Below are positions 22,996 through 35,807 of a stretch of DNA of 64,000 nt, piece after piece (the first letter of the stretch is position 1; the number at the start of each line of letters is the position of its first letter). Made by a program: the position numbers and the translations under genes. Below the pieces are notes generated by a model that saw only the letters and a program-made list of their open reading frames with translations, was not told the DNA's origin and ran no database searches. This stretch comes from Pristionchus mayeri (lineage: Eukaryota > Nematoda > Chromadorea > Rhabditida > Neodiplogasteridae), in the NCBI GenBank assembly GCA_036245805.1, contig BTRK01000003.1, forward strand, positions 4,278,001 through 4,342,000. Direction: 5' to 3'.

Positions 22996-24530
22996 TGCCC
23001 ACCTTGAGTACTAATTCCCAGTCATATTTGTAAAGTTGTCATAGGTTAATCACTAGGGTAGTTTCCAAGTAGAGTTGGCCACGCTCTTCCCAAATACGTG
23101 TAGTACGTGTGTAGTTGATTCGCCCGGTTAATCGCATAACTACATTCTCCTAGTAGGTTGGATGTATTTGCTTTTCTTCGCTCACTGCTAGCGATATGAA
23201 ACCCCGTGTCTTCATGTAGTTTTTTTATCAAAATACCGATATAATTGTTTGATCTCAGTAAGCATAATTCAATAAAGCGGGTTAGAACAACAATCGATAC
23301 TCAATCGCACTGTTAAACAACAAAACCATATATTTTTGTGGTTACCGAGTTATGAATTTTTCCCATTTGCTACGGTATGTGTTTACAACAAGACAATGAC
23401 CAAGATTAACGCTCTTCCAGCTCATTGATATGACATCTGCTTACGTCATTGTTTCGACAGAGACCAGTGTTGAGCAATATTCGTGATAAGCCAGTCACTA
23501 GTAGAGGCTAGATTAGCGCACGAAGGTTTGCGCATTTTATGACTTGACTAACCCGTGTTGGTCATTTGCAGAGTTGGGTTCGAAGTCCAATAAATATAAG
23601 AACATTGTGTACTGGTCTCTTCCGGTCTATTGAAAATGTGTGTAATTTGCGCGGCACAACTGATAACATAAGGGAGCGGAAGGAGGGGTTAAATCAAATA
23701 GAGTCGACTCGGGGACCAACGCTCCATCAAATTCTGCGCTTCCGATAACATAAATAATCAGAACGATTTGAAATTTAATCGATTTATGGGACATGTATGT
23801 ATTCTCAAAAGGACAAATCAATGTGACGCAATCAAATCAACAAATCAATGTTGCAAATTGCATTCAATATGACACTCGTGTAGATCACCATATGTGCAAT
23901 ACATCCTCGATTACGGTATAATAACTAGTGGGCAACTACGCCTCTCTAAACGTTGGAAGTTGTTACTGGTAAATGTTTAAAATATTTCACCGTAAATACA
24001 AAAAAAACCGGCGTTACAAGCACATAATCGACGTTTTCTATCGATTCTCTAACGAAATCATGAATCTGACCCGACGTCTGACCCATGGCCACTGGTTACG
24101 GTGGCCTTCGATTACGGTAGTCGTAAACTATTGACATCTTGATTCGATCCTCTGATGAAATCATGAGGCTGACACACCATCTGACCCAACGCCACTCCCA
24201 GGTTACGGTATGCACAGACGAACACCATATTTCGTAAAAATTGTTCTTCTTGAAATTTCTGAAATCTTTTTCATCTGCTGACCTTGTAATTTAATTGCAC
24301 AGAAACTTTCAAAATCCCACTCGAATCGAAAGCGCCAGACATAAAAAGCTTTCAGATTATTGTAAATGTTGCAATAATTGGTCTTCAGTGGCTCTGCAAA
24401 GTTCAAATGTCTGTTTTGTTTACATCTTTGAATAATTCTCATCGGCTGACACCTCCCATTGATAAGGACAAGAAGGCGCGTCTCTTGTCAGGTCTTTGAT
24501 TGTTTGTCTCCGATTCGAGTGCAACTGACC
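22996..24530. other. Intergenic between gene C and gene E
   Basis: 23430-23650 is copy 3 of the triplicated intergenic block. 24010-24200 has two imperfect repeats around GAAATCATGA and CTGACCCGACGTCTGACCC with TTACGGT words. 24400-24500 has words shared with the equivalent place before gene D. No additional gene was recognised. Confidence 0.4.
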
Positions 24531-25644
24531 TCAGTCATTCTCAGGTTCTTCAACATTATGTGCAGATGAAGACGCCTCATGAGAATTCGAACGCGTTCTT
24601 GAGGAGCGACGACGGTAGGGATGGAATCGGCGGCTAGGCGTCGCTCCATGCCGTGATCTCGCCTCGACACGGACATATGATAACGCTTCACCCGCGGATG
24701 AGTCTCCCGCTCCACTCGCCTCAGCACTCACCACCACAGGAGAACCCTGAAAGATAGTGGGTTCAATTTTCACAGACTAGAGGGGAACATCTGAGACGTC
24801 ATAATCACCTGATAAGATGGAATTAGTACTGCCTGATGCGGGCTGGAAGGAATCAGGGATGAAGTAGAGCTCGCAGAACACTAAAATGTAAGCATCCGAA
24901 TGGTTTCAGTAATATAATATCGAAGCTCCGCGTATCGATTTGCAAAATCCATTAGTGAAATAATGAACTGATCAACGTGACAAACACACACCCCTGGTTC
25001 ATCATCGTCCTCCTCTCCTTCATCTTCCTCTCGCTCAATATTCACTACAACCGGCTCCGCGCCAGCCGTTGCTTGTATAGCGACAGTTCCATCATCACTC
25101 ATCGTCCAGACTTGCTCAGCAAAGGCGGATTGCTCGTCGAAATCGGCCTGAAGTAGTCAGTATTGGAAATCATACATAACCAATATACACATAACCGTAA
25201 AAACCGTGCATAACCGTACATAACCAACGGATTTAGCATTTGGCGAATTTCGATTGTGTGGAATGTTTGAGATGCGCGAAATAGACAGAGGTGGCATCAC
25301 AAAAAAAGAAAGAAAGTGAGATAAGGAGTGTTAGAGCGGAATTTTGATGGCAGTATGTATCGATTTATGGTGAAAAGGTAACTATGGTGAGTTGGAACTA
25401 GCGATCGATAGGGGGAGCGAGGTGCCAGCTGGAGAGTGACAAGCTGATAACGAGCCGCACCCTGCACACAAATATACTTGTTTCGGAGCTAAATCCGTCT
25501 ATAGACCTACATTTTTACGGTTTATGAAGCAGCAATTCAAAAATTTTAAAAAAATTTTAAAAAAATTTAATTAAAAAAAACAATATTTTCGAAAATAGTC
25601 GAACGAACCTGGGCCACCATGGAAGGTAGGTATTCTGGGTCCAT
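24531..25644 (-). CDS. Gene E: unknown protein, about 159 aa, four exons
   Basis: Exons 25644-25609 (MDPEYLPSMVAQ), 25147-24992, 24880-24809 and 24746-24531 are all multiples of three with clean GT/AG borders and phase 0 junctions, giving one open frame. The middle holds an acidic run (EREEDEGEEDDDEPG). The C-terminal part is Ser/Arg-rich with FHPYRRRSSRTRS and ends EEPEND. No signal peptide, membrane segment or known domain was seen; the composition suggests a disordered, possibly nuclear protein. It converges on gene C, as its broken paralog D does on gene B. I do not recognise the family. Confidence 0.68.
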
Positions 25645-25990
25645 GTTTATTGTTACTGAGGGATTTGGGAGCATTTAAAGAAGGATTAGGACACGTGGTG
25701 TAACCGACCGAACTCAGATGAGTGGCCCCACTATTACTGCATCCCTTATCTTACTATCTCCCCCTTTTCCACTAAGGTGCGCTTATCAAGTCACATAGTG
25801 TGGCTCATCGGCGAGTAGTCTGGCTCATGTTTTTCGAGTTGACGAAATAATTTGGAAAACAGGGACACCATAGGGCTCATGTGTCAGTCATTCGGGAGAA
25901 ATTCCGCATTTTTTGTAAATATTTTATTTAGATTTTTTTTCAAATTTGGAAAACAAAGGGGCATCACCGGGCTCATGTGAGCACGGGTAT

Positions 25991-26269
25991 TGTGTAGTTG
26001 GCCTGTCCCCGAACTCCAGGAGCATAGAGGGAATAGACTTGATCTACGGAAAGGGGACAAGAGAAGAGGTCACATCGCACTGATCACAGAGACGATAGAA
26101 TGGAGAGGACTCTCCCTTAAGTAGGCAGGAGGTCGCATGTAAATGGGACATGCTAATGGACAGAGGGGAGAGGAGGGGAGGCTCTAGTCTGCACCCGAGA
26201 CGATGGGGGATTGTAGTCTACACGTATGCTAATTGACTATGGGTACAAGGCCAGGGCCTTTACACAACA
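25991..26269 (-). mobile_element. Probable LTR of a retrotransposon
   Basis: On the minus strand the sequence begins TGTTGTGTAAAGG directly after a purine-rich stretch TTGGAGGGAGG (26280-26270, polypurine-tract-like) and ends CTACACA, giving TG...CA termini over 279 bp. It contains a TTAAG and a CTCTCC start-like region. No second LTR was found in the window, so this rests on termini and tract only. Confidence 0.38.
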
Positions 26270-26280
26270 CCTCCCTCCAA

Positions 26281-27400
26281 GATTCAAACTGAGGGGTGAA
26301 TCTGATACATAATAGTCAATTACAACGAGGCAATAATCAACGGGCCACGGTTGAAGCACATTTGGTCAGAGGGATTCTGTCGTTCTCCACTACTTCGGTG
26401 GGCTCGTTTATTCTTCTACGTTGTACTGCGAGACTCGACGAAATTCGGGTAGACGCCCTCGTAGGTGCACACTTGAACACGATGCAGATGTCGTTGCACT
26501 TGAACTCGATGACGATGTCGTTGCACTTGAACTCGGTATCGCTTCTGAGGTGGGCGTACACACGCTTTCCTCAGTGATCGTCTTCGGCAGGATCTCACTA
26601 TGCTCCATAACACACTTTCAGGATATTTCCAATCCACAGGGTCTACCGAATCAACCACCTGTGTTCACACTACACACTTCTCGAACAACAACAGCGTGTG
26701 TTCAGAGTCCTTCTATGCACTTTCGTGCCCTCTCACACTAACGTTCCTTTCCAGGAAACGCTTCCGATTTCTCGCTTTCTTTGAGGTCAGGATACTCGCC
26801 ATTTGCTCGAACACAAACGTCCTTCTTGGGGCGATCCGCTTTTTCCCTCTCTCAGAAATCACGAGACTCAACGTGACTCCCCGTCGGGCGTGGTCATTTC
26901 AAGCCACGACGTTGTGCACTCACGGCCACTCAGCGCCACCAGCTCTTCCCTCTGGCTTTTTCACTCAGCACTACCACTGGACTCCGCTCACAGCAACGAC
27001 TTATTAGCCACCGGATCCGTGCTAGGCGTCTTGGCAAACGGCAACGTCACGACTTATTAGCCACAGGAATCCGTGCTAGGCGCACACCTGATCTTGCAGA
27101 CCATCGCAATGATCAGTCACTGATACAACGAGTGAACCCTATTCCCGGCAGTCGCCTACTTGGCCAACTGCAGTTCCTCATCCTCGTCGCAAGTCCACGG
27201 ACGACCCCACACTAGGTCAGTCGACGCTACTTCATTCAGTTTCCTGGAATCATTCAGGAGATCGGCTCTTTGGCACTCATTCAGCTCTCTTGGCTTCTCC
27301 CCTAAAGTAATCCACTTCACTCGCACTTCCTAGTCTGGAGTAGTTCCTTCGTCTAAGGTACCTTCAACTCCATTCAAACTGTGCACGCACCTTGGCTCTC
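26281..27400 (-). pseudogene. Degenerate retroelement internal remnant
   Basis: Minus-strand pieces look coding but are broken. 26608-26408 gives a Ser/Thr-rich tail ending RGRLPEFRRVSQYNVEE. A piece around 27320-27160 gives VKWITLGEKPRELNE followed by LVWGRPWTCDEDEELQLAK, with stops on both sides. A 33-bp repeat with the word CCGTGCTAGGCG occurs twice near 27015-27080. No reverse transcriptase or protease motif was found. It lies directly upstream (minus sense) of the probable LTR, which is why I link them. Confidence 0.3.
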
Positions 27401-27589
27401 TAGCCTCATTGGTCTCTGCTCTCCATTCGGACCTGCACATTGTTCACCTCGCATCATCATATTTGCACCTCAGAGCGACGGCTAAGAAGAGGGAATGAAC
27501 TTCTTCCCGTCCCTTCTCCCAGTCCTCTTTCGGTTTTTCAGAATCACATGAAACTTTCATACTCTTTCATGCAGTTCTCCTAGATTTTT

Positions 27590-27725
27590 TAAAGTTTTCA
27601 GTGAAATACGATTCGTTTTCCATGAAAATCAGTCAGCGTTGTGCATTTTATGACAAAATCAGTCACCTGGTGACTGATTTTCATTGAAAACGTATCGTAT
27701 TTCACAGAAAATAAAAATTTTGCAT
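27590..27725. repeat. Short inverted repeat
   Basis: TTTTCAGTGAAATACGATTC and GAAAATCAGTCA on the left pair with TGACTGATTTTC and the complement of the first word on the right. The surrounding 27400-28240 stretch shows no gene. Confidence 0.5.
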
Positions 27726-28281
27726 CGACGAGATAGCAAGTTCAAGCAAAAATATTTCCGAGTACGTGGAGGATGGCGGACGCCAAATATGTGTTTCCTA
27801 CTAACGTTGGTATGTACTACACAGTTAGCTTGATATGTTTTAGATTAATGTCGAAAGTTGATAGTTAGACATTCCCAAATATGGGACAAATCGAGGTGCT
27901 GAAAACCGATTTTTCAAAAATTTGTGAAGCCTCGAGTTTTAGCTCATTTTTAAATTCCTCGGGTGCAGACTAGTCATAAACAACATAGATCCGTCCGTAG
28001 TTCATCGTGATGTTTTAGAAAAATCGATTAATGTTCAGGGTGTCAAATTTGAAAATTTAAATGGGCACACTTTTTTCAGAGACTAGCTAGCATTTTACTT
28101 CCAACAGTAAACATGCTTATCTCGTCGAAATATGTGAGAATTTAAATATGTATGGGGTTTTGAAACTGCCGTTTAAAAGCTTCAAAAACCGACCGCCCAG
28201 TATCAGCGCATCACACGAAATGAGGGGTCAGAGATACGGCTTATTATTTATTTATTTATTTATCACATCAGGCAGTAGTGC

Positions 28282-31200
28282 TCATGTGAGGATTTGGCCA
28301 TATTCTTCATAGGCTGCGCTCCACCAATGGGGTCCGATGGCTCTCCTGAGGTCATCACGCCATCGAGTCTTGGGATGGCCTTGAGGGCGTGCACGATTGT
28401 AGGGTGTCCACACAGTAGTCGCACGCGTCCAGTGGTTGACACGCATTTCCATTAACTTCAGCGCCCATTTTGCTTTGCATTTGAGGGCCTCCTTATTCCA
28501 GTCGCGTACTTCAGTGATCTCCCGCAGTCTCTCATTTCTCATTCGGTCCTTGAGAGTCACTTCGACCATTCTCCGCTCCATCTTCCTTAGTGTGACGTCA
28601 AGACGCTCCTTGTCACTTTATCGTAGAGCCCACGTCTCACTCCCGTAGAACACGGTAGATTTGACGCAGCTGTCGAAGAGACGCCTCTTTGTCTTCATGG
28701 GGAAAATGCGGCTGGCGAGTAGATGAGAAAGCTTGCTCCATGCAGCCCAACCATAGTTGCCCACGCCGCTGCCTCGGCAGGGGGGTGGGCAGAAAAAAAC
28801 CATGACCCTGGGTTCATGGTCGAAAAATCGTTGGTAGGTCATGGGTAGGTCAAGATTAAGTACTGTACCAATCAATAGTGCAGTACTTCCTGATACCGTA
28901 TATAGCTACCGTAATCCTGATTACCGCGAACTGATTTTTTTCAAAAATTGAAAATACCGTACCCTAATTAAAAGTCAAAGTACCGTAACCAATCGATAGT
29001 ACAGTACCACCAGATACCGTATCCCACTACCGTAACCCCGACTATCGCGAACTAACTTTATTTTTAAGATGTCCTGGTAACGTGTACAATCGGTCTAGTG
29101 TCGTGAACGATCGATTGTACAGTACCCAATTGACTACCGTAACCCAGTTCCTTGGGTCATATCTAGTTCCTTGGGTCAAACATTTTTCTAAAAATCCTTA
29201 ATCGATAATACAAGTATTTTGAAGTAGCCTACCGTAACTCTAATTGGTGTAGAACCTATTTAAGTTCGATTTAGGATTTTTATAAAATGATCTTGGATTT
29301 TTAGAAAAATGTTTGACCCAAGGAACTGGATCTGACCCAAGGAACTGGATTACGGTAGTCAGTTGGGTACTGTACAATCGATCGTTCACGACACTAGACC
29401 GATTGTACACGTTACCAGGACATCTTAAAAATAAAGTTAGTTCGCGATAGTCGGGGTTACGGTAGTGGGATACGGTATTTGGTGGTACTGTACTATCGAT
29501 TGGTTACGGAACTTTGACTTTTTAATTAGGATACGGTATTTTCAATTTTTGAAAAAAAATCAGTTCGCGGTAATCAGGATTACGGTAGCTATATACGGTA
29601 TCAGGAAGTACTGTACTATTGATTGGTACAGTGCTTAATCTTGACCTACCCATGACCTACCATCGATTTTTCGACCATGACCCGGGGTTCATGATAGGAC
29701 GGTGGTGGGCAAAATACCATGACCCGGGGTTCATGGGTGGCAGGGGGGGGGTGGGCAAGCCGCGCTAGCTCTGGGCAACTATGAGCCCAACCCAATCGAA
29801 TTCGGTGTTCCAGTTCGGCAGAGGGATCAAGGGGGAGAGAGATCTCCCCGCCAAGATAGGTGGATGAATCAGCGAAGCAGAACACTTGATTGTTGATTAC
29901 GATGGGCGATCGAGTGGTGGTGCAGGATGTGAGGAGGACTGTCTTGGAAGCATTCACTTCCAATCCGACTCGAGAGCAGGCCTCTACCAGCTTCCTTAGC
30001 ATGTTCTCTATTTCGGGACGGTTCTTGGCAATGAGGGCGACATCATCGGCGTACTCCAGATGACAGAGAGGTCTTCCATCAATCCGAAGTCCGCAGTCCT
30101 CCCAGTCGATGTCGTCCATTGCGAGGCGGAGGACAGAGTTGAAGAGACGTGGGGACAGAGTGTCACCCTGCCGTACTCCTCTCTTCACTTGTACGGGGAC
30201 CACATCTTCGTTCACTCTGATGAGGGTCGAAGACGACTCATAGAGGCGCCGAAGAAGGTGAACGAGAGTAGGGTGCACTCCAGCCTTCCAGAGAGCCTGC
30301 CAGACGGCACTCCACTCAACTGTATCGAAGGCCTTGGTGAAATCGACAAAACCAAGATACAGGGGGATACTGTATTCTTGCGTCCTTTCTGCGAGTTGCT
30401 TAATGGCGTGTAAGTTGTCGAGAGTCGAGTGCCCCTTGCGGAATCCAGATAGGGTGAGGGACTCGGACTCATCGAGTGACACTTCGATTCTTTTCATGAT
30501 CACCCGAGTGATACTCTTCAGGGTGACTGTCAGGAGGGAAATGGGCCTGTAGTTGCTGATGTTGGTAGTGTCTCCTTTCTTATGCAGTAAGGAGACGACA
30601 GCTTCAACGAGGCCTTCGGGGACAGTATCACCTGCCACAAGGTGGTTCAGAAGATCGGCCAATGGCTGTGCAAGGGATTCACGTGATAGGCTGAGCATAT
30701 CAGGAAGGACCTTGTCAGAACCAGGGGAATGACCACTCTTGAGGTAAGAAAGAGCATCACGACACTCATCAGCCAAGAAGGGTGGAAGGGGCTCAGCAGA
30801 GGGAGGAACGGCAAGAGGGAGGACGACAACGGACGTGTAGAGAGTATTGTAGAAGCGCTGGACTTCGCTCGTGGTCGCTTGCTGGGAGAGCGCGCCAGAG
30901 ACGGGGTCGGGGACGAGAAGACGCTTCCGGGTTGAGTGTAGATCTCTCTGTGCATGAATGATGCTTCTTCCCATGATGGCTGCATTCTTGGCTTGCGTTT
31001 CTTTCCTCCGACGAATGTCATCGTAGAGAGCAACACGGGCAGTCTTGCAGGCAATCGAGAAGGGGAGGGTATCGCGAGGGTTTGTCCTGAGGAGGTGGCG
31101 ACTTGCGATGAGACGGCGAGTAGAGGGGGAGATCCAGGGTGGGACGTGGTGTTTCCTCCAGCTGTTTGTATCCGCGGTCTGGGCGAAAGCGACGATTGCA

Positions 31201-32073
31201 TTCTAGGCTTCCGTAGCAGAATTGGGGCGGGCAAGGGGAAGAGATCCGAGTAGATTCGAGTCAGCAGTGTAAGCACGCCGATCGAAATCGTAACGCTCCC
31301 TGCGACGTTTCTGCTTTGCCTTGCGGGGAAGGGAAAGACACATCCGGACAAGGCGGTGGTCGGAGTTAAACTCGAAGTTTCCCACTACTCCACAGTTGAC
31401 AACCCGCGCGGAAGCAGGGGCAGCGATGAAATCAATCTGGGAGAACGTCGAGCCATTGGGGGACCGCCAAGTCCAGAGTCGTCCTTGTCTTTTCTTCTGG
31501 AACGTGTTCCATACGCGCAGGTTGTTTCTCACGCAGGCCTCGGTGAAAGTGCGGCCACGTGAGTTCGGGGACTGAGAGGCGAAGGCACCGATATGAGATT
31601 CATTACCAGGCTCTTGCGACACTCTACAGTTGAAGTCACCCGTCAACACTGGCGTGTAGCCTCTAGGCGCACTCTGCAGGGCAGCATCGACTAGGTCTAG
31701 GAAGGAATCATACTCCCGATCATCATAGGAGGATGTCGGAGCATAGGCGCAGGAAAATGCGTTCTTGAGGCAACTGCAGAGTGGCCAAACGGGGAGAGAG
31801 GCCAAGAAACACGGCTCCTCGCGCCAAATGCGCGCGCAGGAGGAAAGCGACACCATGAGACGCGGTGGTACTGCCCGAGTGGAATACCACAGTGCCTGAG
31901 GATGTGAGAGAGAAGGATCCTACACTCACAATCCTTGATTCCTGCACTGCGATGATGTCCCACTTGATCTTGCTGACGGCCAGTTCCATCTCGATCTGCT
32001 TGTCTCTCGAGGCGAGGGTCCGCGCATTGATGGAGCCGATGTAGAGGTGGCGATCCATCGTAGAGGCTTGCAA
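28282..32073 (-). pseudogene. RTE LINE polyprotein (AP endonuclease + reverse transcriptase), broken
   Basis: The endonuclease part starts at 32073 with LYIGSINARTLASRDK and VQESRI, and continues in the next frame (31856 downward) with LTGDFNCRV and SDHRLVRM, the AP-endonuclease catalytic signatures. The reverse transcriptase (30974-29790) has NYRPISLL, GFVDFTKAFDTVEW, GVRQGDTLSP and the catalytic YADD. The C-terminal part resumes at about 28743 with KLSHLLASRIFP and YGSETWALR, and ends RRAIGPHWWSAAYEEYG. Lesions: a frameshift between 31856 and 32073, an in-frame TAG at 31205-31203, an in-frame stop near 28620, and the 1.03-kb insertion. It is therefore non-functional. Confidence 0.88.
28752..29783. 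mobile_element. Non-autonomous hAT-like foldback inside the LINE
   Basis: Termini CATAGTTGCCCA and, inverted, TGGGCAACTATG are flanked by an exact 8-bp duplication AGCCCAAC (28744-28751 and 29784-29791). CA...TG ends plus an 8-bp duplication are hAT hallmarks. The interior is a near-complete palindrome with about 400-bp arms, rich in TACGGTAGT, TACTGTAC and CATGACCC words, and a turn near 29230-29260. Removing it restores the reverse transcriptase reading RLGWA. Confidence 0.82.
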
Positions 32074-32190
32074 CTGCCGCGGGCCAAACGCTTCTGGCAG
32101 AGGGAGACTGGGCGACTGGGTGGAGGGAGGGACGGGAGGGAAAGAGCAACCCGCCGCTCACAGCTCGCTTGTCGACCCAGAATGACAGGC

Positions 32191-32877
32191 TTAATAAGGT
32201 CAATTTTCGAAATCTACATGAAAAGTTACCCCTAGGGGCATCTTAAAATCAGCACTTTATTTTTTGCTGTACGGCATATAGGTAGAAATGCTCAATTCTC
32301 TCAGATAGTCACTCATATGACATTATTACGCGACAGAGAATGTTTCACAATTATTGTAAATAATGGGGAATAGTACAGATGAACGATGGGAAAACGATTA
32401 CCGGTTCGCTAGCCAAAAACATCAAATCCAATTTTCTCCTAGGGTTGCAAGACAGACTTCCTGGCTCACTGGCTCGCTTATTTTCTCCTCTGCATCTACG
32501 ACTTGCTCGGAACGAAACTATCCACAGCGATATTTACCGGATGAAGCACGCATGCAGAACAGCTGTGATATGAAGCAGCCAATACTTCACTGACTTATCG
32601 ATATCGATATTGGTTGAATACTATACAGAGAAATCTCTGGGAGTAAGACAATTGGAGCATTTGCGAGTGAATTTCGTGTTAGTGTAACATGATTAATTTT
32701 CAGACACAACAGGATCTTCGTATATTCGTATGTATTAATTATGCTTGTAATTTCTCCATTTCAAATAAACTCGCATTAAAATTGAGATGACATCATAATA
32801 ATTGAAGAACGTTACAACATTGCACATTATTTCGTGTTTCACCATTCTATCTTGTTCGTTGTCATGTGTACATCATA
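32191..32877. other. Intergenic, no gene seen
   Basis: Ordinary sequence with short incidental frames of 60-76 codons. No repeat relatives were noticed elsewhere in the window. Confidence 0.4.
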
Positions 32878-34143
32878 TCAGGTTGTAACATAAGTTTTGT
32901 CGCGTCCAATCTCTTATGCATTTTAACCTCAGAAATTCTTCGAATTAATTTAATCTCAATTTCGTTATTCATCATCAGTGAGGGCCTTCGTACTCTTTCT
33001 TACGCGCTTTACTTCAGTCCTGTCAAGGCAGTTGAGGAGGCACATTAGTCAGACAAAGTTGTACTGAGATAAGGATTACAAATCATTTTCACGCATCAGC
33101 TCTTCTTGAAAAGGATAAATTATGCCGATTTTGTGTGATTTGCGTAAAGTACTACATATGTGCATAATTTTGAACCACTCACGGATAATGACAAACGAAA
33201 ATCGTTCTAGAAATGTAGACGAGTTTGTATAATGTGGATGGTTGGTGACGGTCGCGAAAACTTTCGCAAGCCGAATTTTCTTCTCAATAGATATCCAGAT
33301 CCAAATATTGGTGGAATATAGTTCACCCAACGTGGTCAGTATGCAGACAAAGTTTGGGGTAGATTGGGTTCTGTTGAGATAAGTGGCTCCATTCAGAACG
33401 ATGGTATGTAAATTAAACTAATGAAATCGGCACTTTGTTCATATTCCTACCTCGCACACATGTTCAATATCTGATTTGTTGTGTCCATCCTAACCATAAA
33501 CCCTTCCCTTACTAGTATCTACTTGGGATAAGTTTGGAAATAAATAGCTTTTGAATGACAATCTTTAATTCGAAACACCTAAACTTGCATATTTTGGTAA
33601 AATTGTGCGCGAATTGAATTAATAAAAATTTTAATTTCCCACAAGTGGAGTGTTCTTTCTCTCACTTGTTTAATGATAAATTATACCTCCATGAGTGGTA
33701 ATTGGAACGCACTTATGTTAGTCACTGTTGTTGCAATTCTGGATTCAGAAGAGTTGGTCAAGTTGGCTACGAATCAGCGGCTAACCTTACACTCAGTGAA
33801 GTATATCTTTGATTCCGCTTAACATAGCACCATATCTGGCGTATATTTTGAAAGAGCATTGACGGGGTATATCAACATTCTGTAGAAGTTTGGTTCATTA
33901 TTCATCTCTGCGAACTAGCACCTGATCAAACGAATTTAAAAAATCTTCACCAAATTTAAATCAGTTCATATTAATATTTTTCGCATAGCCAGCGTGCGCA
34001 GTTCAGCTCTACCCTATGGTTTGAATGTGCATGAACACCCCAAACATATACTAGGAGGTCAGACATTGATAATGTTTGAGAAGTATCCTTCATGGAAATA
34101 TTGTGAACCTCCGAAATGCGACAAAACTTATGTTACAACCTAA
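32878..34143. mobile_element. Non-autonomous mariner-like element, copy 1 (1266 bp)
   Basis: Ends TCAGGTTGTAACATAAG and, inverted, CTTATGTTACAACCTAA extend as inverted repeats through TTTTGTCGC. TA lies on each side. A copy at 50993-52257 in the same orientation is about 97 percent identical. No transposase motifs were found in any frame; an 84-codon minus frame (33330-33076) is present in both copies. Confidence 0.85.
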
Positions 34144-34145
34144 TA

Positions 34146-35049
34146 ATTCCATCCCCGAAATTGAAGAGATACAAATCAAAGCTCACCTTCTTTGTGCTAG
34201 TTACTTGTTAAGTTTTTGTTCACACCCTCAGCGAAGATGTCGCCAAATCCACAATTCAACAGTGCTTATGAGTGACTATCTGAGAGAACTGAGCTATCTA
34301 AGAGTACAATACATACTCGCATAAGTGATATCCATAGAATAATGATTTTCAAAATTAGGTGATTCGTTAATCATACATTGTTAATCTATCCATATATAGA
34401 CACAGATTCATGAAACAAATTGATATACGAAGGGAGAGGATGAAGGCAATATACAAGTCGAAAATGCGTGCGGACGCTGTGGAGTGAAAATGAGAATGAG
34501 AAGAGACGAATTCGAGATAGACAGGACGTGCCCACGCGTCCTGCTTCCGGCATACGACGCTACTGTCACTATATTAGCAGGTTTAAAGGAGGAATGCCAC
34601 AGGGATTCGAATTCTTGGACATCCACTTTTCTCTCCACTCCGTTTAATCTAGGATTTACCGCTTTGTCACGCGTCGGGGACCAACGTGTGTATGAAAAAC
34701 ATGGTTATCGTTATGTTGAGCTATCCTCGTTTTCATTCGTCAGTATTTTCAATGTATACAAAATCGGGCGGTAAATAGAACGATTGAACTCAAGCGCTTA
34801 CAGATCGTAGAACTGGAGATAGTAGGGAAACCGAGAGAAGGAGGGGGATGAATTACCTCGTCATCCAACTAAAGCATGTAAAGCATAGCACTAAAGCAAC
34901 ACTATTAATTTGCACTCAACAATGGTGGATGTTCATGTTGTTTTGTTTAAAATATTTGCTTAAACCTACATTTTTCTCCCTCTGCCGAACTGACGTCGAG
35001 GAGATTAATGGCGGAGAAGCTGGCCGGTACGTCTGCAGGATAGAACGCG
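34146..35049. other. Intergenic spacer
   Basis: A 96-codon plus frame (34484-34774) and a 76-codon minus frame overlap here. Neither shows a domain or convincing splice partners. Confidence 0.3.
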
Positions 35050-35301
35050 TTAAAGGAGGAGTAAATGCAAACGCGCGCCCGGTTGGAATATGTTTCACAT
35101 AGGGACTTACTCTCTTCAAGTCGCGTGCTATCTCGCCCCCTTCCCTGAGCTTTCCCTGATCTGGCTCCCAGCGAACTAGGTATAACTCTGTTCGGAATGG
35201 AGATAACAATGTGAAAATTTCGGAGCTTCTTATCGTTGTGGAGCTCTAGGCAGTGCATATGTTAGCTTCAAATTTGAATTTTGAGTTTACTCCTCCTTTA
35301 A
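35050..35301. mobile_element. MITE family 1, copy 2
   Basis: Perfect 16-bp inverted ends TTAAAGGAGGAGTAAA at 35050-35065 and 35286-35301. The body matches copy 1 (5191-5457), including GAATATGTTTCACATAGG and CTGTTCGGAATGGAGA. Confidence 0.85.
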
Positions 35302-35807
35302 GTTAGCATGATAAAACAGCACAATGTTGGAAGTATTTTCACAACATATTGTTTCGCTGATTTCATTATTGAATAAAGTTGTTTATAAATTGGTAAATAT
35401 GCGTCTGTTTTCAAGGCTAAATACGAAACTCGACAATCTTTCGCTTATCTCCCTTCTCAAAACATGTTTTGATAGCGCGAAACTCTCAGATTCCTCCACG
35501 CAAGACTGCACCGATTAGTGTAATCTATACGCTGGGAGAGGCGACGAGATGGAGGCATCCGGAGGGGGGGGAGGAGGAGGATGAGGAGGGGGAGGGGGTG
35601 GAGAGAGAGATATCGAGAACATCTAGAGGGAAGACTCAGAAGTATCCTGGATACGCGTTTGCGATGTTCTCCTGGCTGTTTGCTCGCATCTCCCTGCTTT
35701 TCTGCAGCGTTAAGAAGGTTTGAATCACATTTTCACCAATTAGTGCTTTCTGATAACATTTTTTTAAAAATTTGAACAGAGGATCATTGAACATAATTAT
35801 CTCTCGC

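Larger units (their letters stand above)
28246..32190 (-). mobile_element. RTE-type LINE retrotransposon, near full length but dead
   Basis: The order on the minus strand is an N-terminal endonuclease, reverse transcriptase, C-terminal region, then a 3' tail of repeated TAAA (28246-28262), typical of RTE-clade LINEs. GGCTTATTA at the 3' flank and GGCTTAATA near 32192 may be an imperfect target duplication. The body is split at 28752-29783 by a hAT-like foldback. Confidence 0.82.

Noticed and set aside
30647..31351. 234-codon minus-strand ORF
   Set aside because: It is the wrong-frame shadow of the LINE polyprotein, which has reverse transcriptase and endonuclease motifs in its own frame.
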